Assembly (NCBI GenBank): GCA_022494885.1
Contig: JAGVSM010004561.1
Coordinates: 1-64,000 of the forward strand
DNA: 64,000 bases
Direction of reading: 5' to 3'
Source of the DNA: Micrasema longulum
Taxonomy: Eukaryota; Arthropoda; Insecta; Trichoptera; Brachycentridae
The translations under genes were made by a program, and so were the position numbers. Of the stretch, positions 35,701 to 45,700 are shown piece by piece. The notes beneath the pieces were generated by a model, which saw only the letters and a list, made by a program, of their open reading frames with translations, had not been told where the DNA came from and searched no databases. Numbering within the stretch: the first letter of the stretch is position 1; each line of letters starts with the position of its first letter.

Positions 35701-36837
35701 AATAATTAGAGTTTTTATAATTTAAATCAATTGGTTACTGAAACATCTATATTTAATCATTTTGGTTTTACAATTTTACACTGTTCATATCTAATTGAGA
35801 AAAAAAAATAATCTTCAAATACCCCATGTGAAAATCACCTTTAAGGTCAAACCACACTAAGGTGGCACTGCTCAGCGCATCTCGGCAACATGAAATATTA
35901 TTTTCACAGTTTTGGATGAAACAAACTGTAGTACAGCTGTGCTACACCCGCGGCACTCCAAATAAAATTTTGGCACGCAGCGTCGCTGAAGTGCAGCAAC
36001 ACCGTAGTGCTGTTTAAACTTTAAAGAAATAATGTATTATACTGAACAAAACCTGAGTTGTGTGAATTTTTCTTGTAATTTGTTTAATAAAGTTTGACAA
36101 AATAATTATTTTGAAGTATTCAAATATTGATACATCACAAAATTAAATTGTTTAGAACTTATTATAACCTATTTATAACCGGGTTGTGGTCCCGTGGTAG
36201 TATTGTGGACTCACAGACTTAAAGTTCCAGGTTCAAATCCCACTCTACCACAACTCGATTTCCATTTTTCCACCACAAGTTATTTACGACTTTTAGGAAA
36301 TGGCCTGGAAATTTAAATATTTGAGTAAATAATATTACTTCATGTAAACGATTTAAACAATAAAATATTTTGGTAAATCATGAGAATAAAAGTCATTTTT
36401 AATCTAGAAAATAAAAAAAACGAAAGACCAAATGGATTTAAAAAAAAAAACATTTTATTAAATTAACATAATTTACTTCAATGTTTTGTTAAATTGATAA
36501 AATATTATTACAGGTTGGTCCGGGCACTGTGGGATTAAAATCTGGTTCTGATATTTTCTTTATCACAAGTGCTTCCTTCACTCTATGCGTTATATTGCTG
36601 CACACTTTCTGGGGAGTTATATTTTTTAATGCTTTGGATGAGAAGAACATCTTCAGAATTGTGTGGGTCGTGGCTTCCCATTTTGTGTTCTCAGCTCTAA
36701 CTCTACTTAACAAAAGAGAATATTATTATATTTCCATAACCTCGGCTTACATCATCTTGTTAATTTCCATTGTCATGTCCTATAAATGTATAGGTGGCAC
36801 TTGGGCTAGTTTTAAGAAAGGTATTTCATTGAAATAA
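32722..36837 (+). CDS. aph-1: Aph-1, gamma-secretase subunit
   Basis: Exons are 32722-32943, 34833-35009 and 36514-36837. All junctions are phase 0 and the product is 240 aa, close to Drosophila Aph-1 (238). The protein begins MTYSEFVGCTLLAFGPP and is almost wholly membrane-spanning, with about seven hydrophobic segments. Diagnostic sites are intact: the helix-packing GxxxGxxxG motif in the fourth segment (GLGFGIMSG), and one His in each of two later segments (VILLHTFWG and VASHFVFSAL). Aph-1 is the scaffold of gamma-secretase, with presenilin, nicastrin and Pen-2; the complex cuts Notch and other type I membrane proteins. The loop EIADAPPLMNDNKHIFAY follows family form. AATAAA lies at 36927-36932. 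Intron 1 holds a MITE (33006-33244) and a family 1 SINE; intron 2 holds a dispersed repeat (35205-35710). Confidence 0.97.
33006..33244. mobile_element. MITE with ~36-bp terminal inverted repeats
   Basis: ATTGAGTTGATAAATATCAA and the next 16 bases (to GTCCAC) are repeated inverted at 33209-33244 with two differences. The total length is 239 bases. The target duplication is unclear. No coding capacity is seen; it lies in aph-1 intron 1. Confidence 0.8.
34334..34530 (+). repeat. tRNA-derived SINE, family 1, copy c
   Basis: GTGGTGTAGTGGTCAAGACG, GGTTCCGGGTTCGATTCCCGG and the shared body are followed by a long A-rich tail. It lies in aph-1 intron 1. A partial family 2 SINE, minus strand, follows at about 34590-34695. 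Confidence 0.9.
34590..34695 (-). repeat. tRNA-derived SINE, family 2, partial - copy
   Basis: Only the distal body remains: AATAGTGCATAGGGCACTGC, AATTGTAGCATATATGAT, then a degraded TTAGCTTCAG. The tRNA-like head is missing. Confidence 0.6.
35205..35710 (+). repeat. Dispersed repeat H, copy 1
   Basis: Aligns in the same orientation with 52490-52950. Both start near GTGTTTGTTTGTTTGTG and share AAAATGAGTAGGC-GTAAGGTGGG, GCTTTATCTATGGTTAG and CAATGCTACGTC-CCATAGACTAA. Both end near CACATGAGCAAAGC-GCAGGTA. The GTTTGTTTGT start and GCAAAGCCGCAGG-like end are typical of abundant lepidopteran interspersed repeats, often Helitron-like; that class call is from general knowledge and is not shown by the sequence. 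Confidence 0.75.
36175..36290 (+). repeat. tRNA-like fragment, probably SINE-derived
   Basis: GGGTTGTGGTCCCGTGGTAGTATTGTGG carries an A-box-like half and GTTCCAGGTTCAAATCCCAC a B-box-like half. The acceptor and anticodon stems do not pair convincingly, and the 3' flank CACCACAAGTTATTTACGAC looks like a SINE body. It lies in aph-1 intron 2. Confidence 0.5.
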
Positions 36838-38450
36838 GTTTCAAATCACTCATTAAAATAATTATTGATTTAGAAATTTAGACAGCATTGTAAGCTTTAT
36901 TTATATTATTTTCACATTTTTTACTAAATAAAATTATGTATAAGTAAAAAAAGATTTAAAATTCATTCTACTGTTATAACCCTATTTTATATTATTAGCA
37001 TCATAAACATGTGACACGTCTTATAAACAAATCCACTCTCCATTCCTTTTATTTCAAACAAAACTTACACCAGTTAGTAGTGGCCAAGCAACCAGTTTCA
37101 TTCGTGGTTTTTTTTCATAAATACCTAACTGGGTAAAAGCTGTGTTTATGCATAGGCTTACATATTTTTCAAAATGTATTTAACAAGTCAATTACATTAA
37201 ATTAATAAATAAATTACATAATATAAATAAGAATGTATACAATTTTAAACACACATAGGTATGTGTTTGTAATTTTAACATCATGTGTACACCGAAGCGT
37301 GGAGGTGGTGCTGCCGCTATTTTAGTAAAAAAAAAGCTAGGCATTGCACAAGACATCCAGCTTCTCGATTATTTTTGTTGACTACCTACATAAATGCAAA
37401 ACGATCAATTTGGTGCTTCAGGTGGGAGTCCAGGCAATGAAATATTGCAGTGATTTATTTTTAAATCAGTGTTATTACTATAGCACTGATTTAAAAAGAA
37501 ATAAATGACCTTATACTACAATCAATAAAAGCGCCACCATTCTCCAACCTTCACGGGACCACAAATTTGGCGGAAAACTTTCTTTTCAAATATGTACAAA
37601 TATTTCTACTACAGCAGATTTTACTGTCAGTGCCTCAGGTCCGTGTGTCAATACAGTCCTAATAATGGTCTCGTACAGGGTAATCTTTGTCTTCCTGTGG
37701 CCGTTACAGGACTTAAACACTTGCAGCAAGAAGAAATATGTCTTGTTACCCCTCGATATTTGTGTCTTTATTTCTGTTTCCTTATTACATCCTATGAGAA
37801 GAGAGCCCAAAGTATGTGGACTAGTTGATTGCTTCAAAATAGTAATCTGTTAACTGCAAACTATATATTGCTGTTGGATGGGTTTCAGCTTTGAGTCATT
37901 AACATTGTTTTACCTTCATTGATTCTCAAGTTCAGCAGTTTTCAGAGGGTTGGACACCTTCTTGACAACTGTTAGGGATATTCCAACTATATTACAGCCA
38001 TCTGCATATCCAACTATCTGACTATTCTTGAAACATATTGGAGCCAATGTTGATTAACCTCTACAGTAGTAAGATATTATTGTCATTTTTAAATGACTGC
38101 AACTCGGTCAGTAAAATAAATATTTTAAAAACGATTTATTTTTCTTTGTCGAATCGTCCATAGATCTCAATAAAAAAATTTAGACGGTATCTGGGTTTTA
38201 TAAAGAAGACCACCGTGGGGTCATATGCTTTTTGAGCGGGATTTTTCCCGCCCCAAGAGGTTAATGTTCTGCAGATGACATGCTCTAGCTCTGAGTTAAA
38301 GAAGTAAGAGCCAGGCTATCCCCTTGATTCAGTCCTTGACTGAGATTATTGTTACTTTAAATTGTATTAAACCATGTTATGAGAATAGCTAATTCTATTC
38401 AATATCTCAAATTGGTTTTTGACTAAATAATAACAACTGATCATAAAACA
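36838..38450. other. aph-1/IFT43 convergent intergenic region
   Basis: Holds the aph-1 3' UTR and AATAAA, a partial family 2 SINE at about 37365-37470, and a LINE reverse-transcriptase fragment on the minus strand at 37590-38060. No host exon was seen. Confidence 0.6.
37590..38060 (-). pseudogene. LINE reverse-transcriptase remnant
   Basis: Minus-strand frames, broken by shifts and stops, give IVGYADGCNIVGISLTVVKK and then ISRGNKTYFFLLQVFKS, RKTKITLYETIIRTVLTHGPEAL. These match, in order, the YADD-region and thumb/connection segments of CR1/RTE-type LINEs (the catalytic YADD is YADG here). The copy is long dead. Confidence 0.7.
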
Positions 38451-41400
38451 TTATACTCCTCCTTTATCTTTATGATAGTACTCTGATAAATCTGAGAAAA
38501 GAGAGTCGACTGTCCATACAACATCGGGTTCTTTAGTGTGCACATCAGGATGTACAAACTTCAGTAAGGGTGCCATATTCACCCCATCCAAAGAAGAGCA
38601 TGAATACTGCTTCAGCAATTCTGAATCCAATTCTTCATACATCAGTGACCGGTTTAACATTCTAAAACAATAACGAATGACAATCATGTAACCTATATTT
38701 ATGAATAAAAAATAAAATATATAAATAAATATATCTAATATATTGAATAAAATGGTTAATAAAACATAAGGAAAGATGTGGCAAAGTACAAGGAAAGTGT
38801 GGTCAGTGAAATTATAAAAGAGAATGGAGGAACTAAAATTTTGCAGAAAAAACTTAGCATTGGCAGAAAACAAATAACGACGTTGTGTAAAGAGGATGGT
38901 AGCGAAAGCAGGAACAGATTCGAAACACTAATTATAGCTAAAGAGTTCTACGAAAAACTTTATACCTCACAAATACCTGAGAGTGAGAACCAAATCCAAA
39001 AGATTGGAATTAAAAATATCGGATTAGAAGACATTCCTGATATAACATGGGAAGAAGTCCAACATGCCATGATACAGGTGAAGAACAAAAAACCGCTGGC
39101 TATGATGGTATAGCTATCAAAACCATAAAATGCGGGGAATAAATTCTTCAACAAGCAGTTGTGACCCTATCAAATAAATGTCTGGAAGGAGAACGCATAC
39201 CAGAAGAATGGAACAACGTAACGATCATTCTCCTTCACATAAAAAGCGACCATAGGAAGTTGGAAAATTATCAACCTGTTAGTTTGTTATCCCACTTGTA
39301 CAAGCTGTTTGCAAAAATAATTAATAATAGACTAATAAAATAGACGCATACCAACCGGTAGAACAGGCAGGATTTAGGAGAGGTTAAAATCACCCTGAAA
39401 AATATTTAGAAATATAATGAATATACTCGTAATATGTCATTACAACTAGCATTCATTGATTTTGAGAAAGATATTGATTCTGTAGAGATATGGGCAGTGA
39501 TGAAAGGTTAGGATAATTGCAGAGTGGATCACAGATACTCACAACTCCTAAAAAACATATCCAATAATGCCACCTCTATTGTACAGCTCCATGGACCATC
39601 CGAAAAATTCCGCCTAAGAAGAGGAGTAAGACAGGAGACACAATATCCCCCAAATTATTTACACTAGCTCTGGAAGATGTCTTCAAAACTCTTGACTGGA
39701 ACGACAAGGGTATTAACATCAACGACGAACTCATTAGCAATCTCAGATTCGCAGATGATATAGTCCTATTTGCTAAAGATGAGAAAGAACTTGAAAACAT
39801 GATAAACGAAGTTAATACAGCATCAATATTTGAGTTTGTCCTAGAATAACAACCCAGAACAGGTAGAAGAAGTGTCGGCAGACCTCAGACAAGGTGGTCT
39901 GATGACATAAGACGAGTTGCAGGAAGTGGTTGGATGCGGTTGACTCAGGACAGGGAGATATGGAGACTAAAGGGGGAGGCCTATGTTCACCATTGGAGAA
40001 GAGACGGCTGACAATGATGATTTTTAATAAAATAAATTCAACTTTCATTTACAGTTAGAAAGGCTCCAGACTGATGTTGATTATTCTACAAGCCATAAGT
40101 ATATGAACTTAAGTTTAAAGTTGATCCTGACTGGATATGAGCCAACTGTGTGATATCACGTAATTGGCCTATTTCAAACAATGTTGAAAATAAAAATAAC
40201 AGGGTGGATTGATATTTATTGTACTATAATTACTTATTTATTATATTTATTTACTTAACACTAGGGAAACATAATAACTAGTACACCAATCTCCACTCTG
40301 TTCTATATGGTATAATCATATATTACCTATGCTGCATTAGTAATATAATATTTTGTTAAAATTAAAAAACTTTTTTTTTATTTTAATTACAATGAATAAC
40401 CACAAATTCAGTGCTTCAAATATGTTTAAAAATATAGGTAGGTATGTGTTATTTTTTGTCTTTGGTTATGTCACTTCCTGTATGATAATGGAAAAATAAA
40501 GTCAACATAAAAGTCACACACAAAGTGTTTATTATTTTGTTAATCTTATTTAATTTGACCAACGAGCGCCTTTTGCCTAAGTAGGTCAAAATAAAACAAA
40601 GTGAAACTTAACCAAGGAATCTTATTGATATTTTTATCAAAATCATTTACTATGGAGTTTCATTAAAAAATATCTACAAAAAACATAGATATTATTAATT
40701 TAAATTAACAAATAACAACAGGGATGGAGAATACTTTAAATAAGGGAATATGGAATTCTAGGCATTTACAGGGCTTATTACCTGTCATTGGACAATATGT
40801 ATGAAATAGGCCGTTCTCTGTCGGATATCACACTGCCGGTTTGTTTATTTGGAAATTCTAGTAATTATGAACACAGTATAGGCAAGTATTTTTATTATAT
40901 TTGGGACTATGATCAGCTAACTTGCAAACTTCTTATTTAGTACAGATTAAATATTTTTTTACGGTAAATCATTACAAGAAACGACTCATCAACATCAAAT
41001 GTATTAAATAAGCTTACAGAATGAACAAAACATATATAAACTGAAAACAATTTCTAATATTTATATTTTTAAATTGGCATTTTCTTTGTTGCATACGCAT
41101 TTCACTAATGAATACAAAGCATAAATAACAGCTGATTCTGCATCTGGAAATTGTTAAAAAAATTCCACTTAGTGGAATGATTTTATTTTGATACATAGTA
41201 TCAATTTGTCTAGTTTTTCTTATTTCTTTACTGACTAATGAGCGTTTTCGAGCAAGTATGCATCTTCAAGGTGATCTCGGGAATTATAACTCGATTGAAA
41301 TTTAAAACCTACTTGGGTACGGATGATATATTTTTAGAAGTGTTATCTGCCAAATCGTCAATATCTGGTATTGTAGGGATATCATCTGTAATCGGAACTT

Positions 41401-41754
41401 TTTGTGGAATTACTTGCATCCTGCAAAACAAAATTAATGAAAAATATTAAAATGAGTTATTGTTTAATTTCATAAAAATAAAATAAAGGCATGTTTAAAT
41501 AAACTCAATTTATTACAAAATGGAATTTACTGCTCCCAAATTGTCACCTAGTGGTTTATAAGAGCATTAAATTATTATACAAACATTTCTACTATAAATT
41601 ATAAAGGTGAAATTACTCGCCTACGTAAAATTTTATACTATATTATGCTTAATATTATAAATTAAATATCTTACTTTGGCTGAGCTTGATTTTCCCTACC
41701 CCAAGCTCCAACTGTTTTCGTCTTAAAATCATCTTCATTTTCCGCAGAAGCCAT
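38451..41754 (-). CDS. IFT43: IFT43, intraflagellar transport protein 43
   Basis: Minus-strand exons are 41754-41675, 41420-41313 and 38661-38451, joining in frame to about 132 aa. The short first exon begins MASAENEDDFKTKTVGAWG. Exon 2 carries DDIPTIPDIDDLAD, the acidic IPxIPD motif of the family. Exon 3 carries NRSLMYEELDSELLKQYS, the most conserved part (compare vertebrate NRVMTYRDLDNDLMKYS), and a C-terminus with VVWTVDSLFSDLSEYY. IFT43 is a small subunit of IFT-A, the complex for retrograde transport in cilia; in insects it is expected mainly in sensory neurons. Human IFT43 is about 208 aa; the shorter length may be normal for insects, or one small exon may be missed in the 2.65-kb intron. 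That intron contains an RTE-type LINE. The exon 2 donor is a weaker GTAGGT. Confidence 0.85.
38775..40030 (+). pseudogene. RTE-type LINE remnant (reverse transcriptase)
   Basis: Plus-strand fragments, in several frames, run in LINE order: KEFYEKLYTSQ and ITWEEVQHAMIQVKNKKPLA, then LEGERIPEEWNNVTIILLHI with NYQPVSLLSHLYKLFAKI. After that come SNLRFADDIVLFAKDEKELE (the FADD catalytic box) and, near the end, a GRPRQRWSDDIRRVAGSGWM-like tail ending WRRDG. Stops and shifts make it non-functional. The order and tail match RTE/BovB-like elements. It sits antisense within the large IFT43 intron. Confidence 0.8.
40240..40330 (-). repeat. LINE-like (TAAA)n-tailed end
   Basis: Plus-strand TTATTTATTATATTTATTTACTTAACACTAGGG has the same layout as the other antisense (TTTA)n-headed blocks. 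Short and unassigned. Confidence 0.3.
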
Positions 41755-42714
41755 TGTAGTTTGGCCTTTATAAAAAAGTGGTATTTTTAATGTGCATAAA
41801 TTTATCAAACTACGGTTTTCTAAAGAATCGCCTTTTTAATATACGAAACCATTCTTACTTTTATTTGTTTGTAAATAACAAAAATAAATCCATGACGACC
41901 GTGACAGTTAATGTCATAGATGAACGCAACCGAACCATAATGTACAGATTAGTACCGCCCGTGCGTTAACTTTCTCGTGTGTTCTCTTTATCGATTATAT
42001 CATATTTATCGATACTATATTTTTCTAACGAAAAATACTTTGTAGTAATCAGCATTGCCAACTCTAGCGATTTCGGGAACAATCTACCAAATTTGATTGA
42101 TGTCAACTCTACCGATTTTTAAATATATTTTATGACATAATAGCAGCCACTTCTTTCCTCCGCAGATTGCCATGATTTTTGAACTGTTTGTGATATGCAA
42201 AACTGTTTCCTAAAAAACAGTTTTTAGAGCAACGTGGCAAAATCGTTGGCTGTTCTTAATAATCTGAGCTGTGTAAACCGTTTCTTAAATATCTGTTTTT
42301 GGCAATGTGGCCGTCCTAATTGTGAAACTGTTCTAGCTGATAACGAATCGACAGAAATCTACCGATTTATTTTTCAGAATCTACCGATTTTAAGTTGATA
42401 GAGGTTGGCTACGCAATTTGTAATGCAGATTTTCGTTTTTTTTTTTATTATGAGTAAATGAGCCATACCTAAAAAAAATAATTCGAAATAGATCGAGGGA
42501 TCAAACATTTTCTTTATGATTATTTTCCATTGTCTCTGATTTTCTCACTATTCTGTTATTTGACATCTGTCACTGTCACGTTTACATCCGTAACCTACGA
42601 AAACTGATATCCTTAATTTATTTATCTTTATAAAGCCCACCCATGTTCAAAGGCAAACTACAATATCTACGATATTCAAAATGTTTTGATGATTGACATT
42701 TTGATATCGGCGCA
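41755..42714. promoter_or_regulatory. IFT43/AFG2A divergent promoter region
   Basis: The two start codons are 960 bases apart on opposite strands. At 42007-42014 lies TATCGATA, the exact palindromic DRE bound by DREF at insect housekeeping promoters. TCGATTATATC at about 41991 is a half-match. A run of repeated ATCTACCGATTT motifs at 42070-42400 has no assigned meaning. A transcription start could not be fixed. Confidence 0.5.
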
Positions 42715-45700
42715 ATGGCTCCTAAACAGAAAAAAAATATTTTGTGGGCAAAATGTGCAACTTGTCTCGTTGATTTACCTCAGAAAGAATTAAAAAATCA
42801 TTCTGATAGTGGATGTCCATGCACGCCCGACACCTGGTTTATTCCCTATATTTCTAACGATGTTCTATATTGCTTTTTAGACATTAAAAATATTACTGAA
42901 CACATTGATTTGAATAGTGACAACCTAGTGTTCGTTCATCCATCCACTATACAACAATGTAGTTTTGTGATTGGCGAAGCTGTTTTACTACAAAGCCAAT
43001 GTAAACTATTGCCTCCTATTGTGAGGTCTGTATGGCCATCCAATACGGAATCACTGACTACAATTCATTTATCTTCAAAGGGTAAGTTCTGTAAAAATAA
43101 ATTATTAGTATTACATTATCTCTTCTATATGTATTTTATGTATGTAGGGAAATCAACATATGCAAGGAAAATACTTCTTGTTTTTTTTAGAAATATGTTT
43201 TGTTGATGCAAAATGATACTTAACATTTTCCCAACCTTATGTTGATACTTAAATTCCTTTTTGAAATAATCTACAATATATTTTTATTAAAATTCATGGA
43301 TACTCATTTATCCTATAAACCTATTTTGCATAAAATTAATATTTAATGCACTAACTCTGTGATTTTCCTTGTAAAATACAGTGATCATAAAAAAACCCGC
43401 ACCAAAATTTTGACTGTTAATCCAACTTTATAGCAATATTTCTCAAAAATGGTAGTTGATTTGACAAATTTGTTTTACATTATAATTGGGGTTTGGTAAT
43501 TAGTTAATATATTTAACAAACGGCTAAATAATTTTAGTCTCGTGCTACATGTCTACTATTAAGCATTGTCCGCTTAGTATGGAAAGTTCCAAGCAAATGT
43601 CGATTGTCGTTAAGTCGAAAATTCTTGCACTCTGTAAATAAGCTTCTCTTAACAGACAAGATGAAAAAGACTGCTCGAATGGGCTAAAAATCATGAAATT
43701 TGGACAGTAACCGACTGGCAGAAAGTGATGTTTTCCGGAGTCCAAATCTAACTTGTTTTGCTCAGATAGAAAACAGCAGGTGCGCCGTAAACCTGGAGAA
43801 AGGTTTTACCCAAAGTACATGAGGACGATAAAACATTCACCCTACGTCATAATATTGGGTTTAGGACAAGTCATGGCGTTGGACCAGTATACTTTGTACA
43901 GGGAATGATGAATGCAGTACAGCATAAAATAGTTTCTAAAATGACGCCATACCTGCGATAGGGGCCTTAACTGAATTTCACGAGGATCCAGTTTTTCAAT
44001 ACGATTGTGCCCCGTGTCATAGAGCTCGTTTTGTGAGTACAAGACCAATATTTTTATTAAAATTTTAATGCTAATCCATCATAAATAATGTAAGTTTATT
44101 ATTGATAACCAATTTCAAGGAATTAATGGGAATAACGTCTATGAAATGGCCTGGAAACAGTCCTGACCTGAATTCCATTGAAAAGTTATGGGCAATTATG
44201 AAGGAAAAATTTGACAAAAAAAGGCGTAAAACATCATGGAGCTCAAAAAACTAATGATTGATGTCTGAAAAAAGAAATGATCCCAAAAATTCTTAGTTCA
44301 CTGCATGAATCTATGCCTAACAGGATAAAATGTGTTATATAGAATAAGGGTGATGTTACAAAATATTAAATCATTATTATTACTAGAATTGTATTTACCA
44401 TAAATTAATTTTAATGTATAGTTTAAGTACCAAATAATATAACACAAAAGAAAACAAAATCTTACCGTTACAACAAAAGCAGAAAATCCAACTATTGTTA
44501 ACTCATTAGTGAATCAGCCCATATTGGGCGATATCAGTTCTTAGAACATAATTGTAATTTTTAAAATTATCTTAAGCATTTGTAATTTAACTTTGCTTGC
44601 TTTTGTAACTTAATAAACGAATACACGTGTTCCGGACGCGCTGGAAGCGACGGAATATTTTTTTAATTGTTTGTGCTCTACTTATATTTAATAGTATAGG
44701 TCCTCGGTATATGTGAAAGCCAAGGGCTGAATCCACAACAAAGGCGATTTGTTCCATTTTTGGGTTCGGCCTTGGCTATACCGAGGAGAATGTAGAATAG
44801 GATTTTTTGGATAATTTTATGTTGAATGTATGTATTTTGTGTATGTTTGTTATGTTGTATATTCAATGTTCATTCTTGTATGCTGCTCGCCGCGCTGCAT
44901 ACGGTCGATTAAACCCGCGCGCGGGCGGACGCCGTTATTTACGTGGCCGGCCGTCGGGCAGAGTGAGAGGCCCTTTTCAGGGCAACTGAGGTTGACTTAG
45001 CGGTCAGTGCTTTCTCGGTGCGCCGGGCTCTCAAGCCTCCTGTTTACGCCGGGTGGGCCGATTAAGTGGAACCAGGAAGACATAGCCGTCACCAATAAAA
45101 ATCAATAAAAAAAAAAATTGAGTTTAATAGTTAAGGTTTTTTTGAAATGCGGGTTTTTTTATTGATCACCACTGTATATAACTACGCATTTAGTTAGTGC
45201 ACAAAATGTAATATGCCGACCGGTTTCTGATACAATTGCTCTTATGTTGATACTTAAATACGCAGTTATACTGTTTTTGCATCTTCATTTATGCTCTAGG
45301 ATATCACTGAGATTATTCGCAGCCTAATTTAATTACAATAAAAAAAATCTCCAATTTATGACGACATATTAATATGAGATCAAATCCATTTAGTATTTTT
45401 TAAATTTCCTATTTCATACATTACCTCCTCAATGCTTGATTTAGATACTTGCATATTTTTCACGATAAATTGTGTAAAAATGTAATTCTCTACAATTAAA
45501 TGTAAACATATTGTACTGAATGAAATTTAAAAGATGATTATTTTTAAGTACCTATTTATTATATTTGAAATTTGTATTCTGCAAGCTTATTCAAATATAC
45601 CAAACGAAATTATTATTCCATGACTTACCTTCTAAATTTTTGTACAATTCTTTGGTTTCAGTTCATCCATTATTTTTCATCTATTATGCAGCATAAATTA

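Larger units (their letters stand above)
43379..45174 (+). mobile_element. Dead Tc1-like transposon with nested insertion
   Basis: Left end CAGTGATCATAAAAAAACCC and the inverse of the right end, CAGTGGTGATCAATAAAAAA, form terminal inverted repeats, flanked by TA at 43377-43378 and 45175-45176. Transposase pieces lie in order from 43640: LEWAKNHEIWTVTDWQKVMF, PGERFYPKYMRT, a CAPCHRARF segment, WPGNSPDLNSIEKLW, and a tail reading SLHESMPNRIKCVI at about 44300-44341. Several stops and shifts kill it. About 0.76 kb (roughly 44360-45118) is foreign sequence inserted after the transposase. The whole lies in AFG2A intron 1, in the gene's orientation. Confidence 0.85.

Noticed and set aside
44970..44983. 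Real histone gene 3' end
   Set aside because: No histone coding sequence precedes it, and the same flank recurs at 22511, so it belongs to a dispersed repeat.
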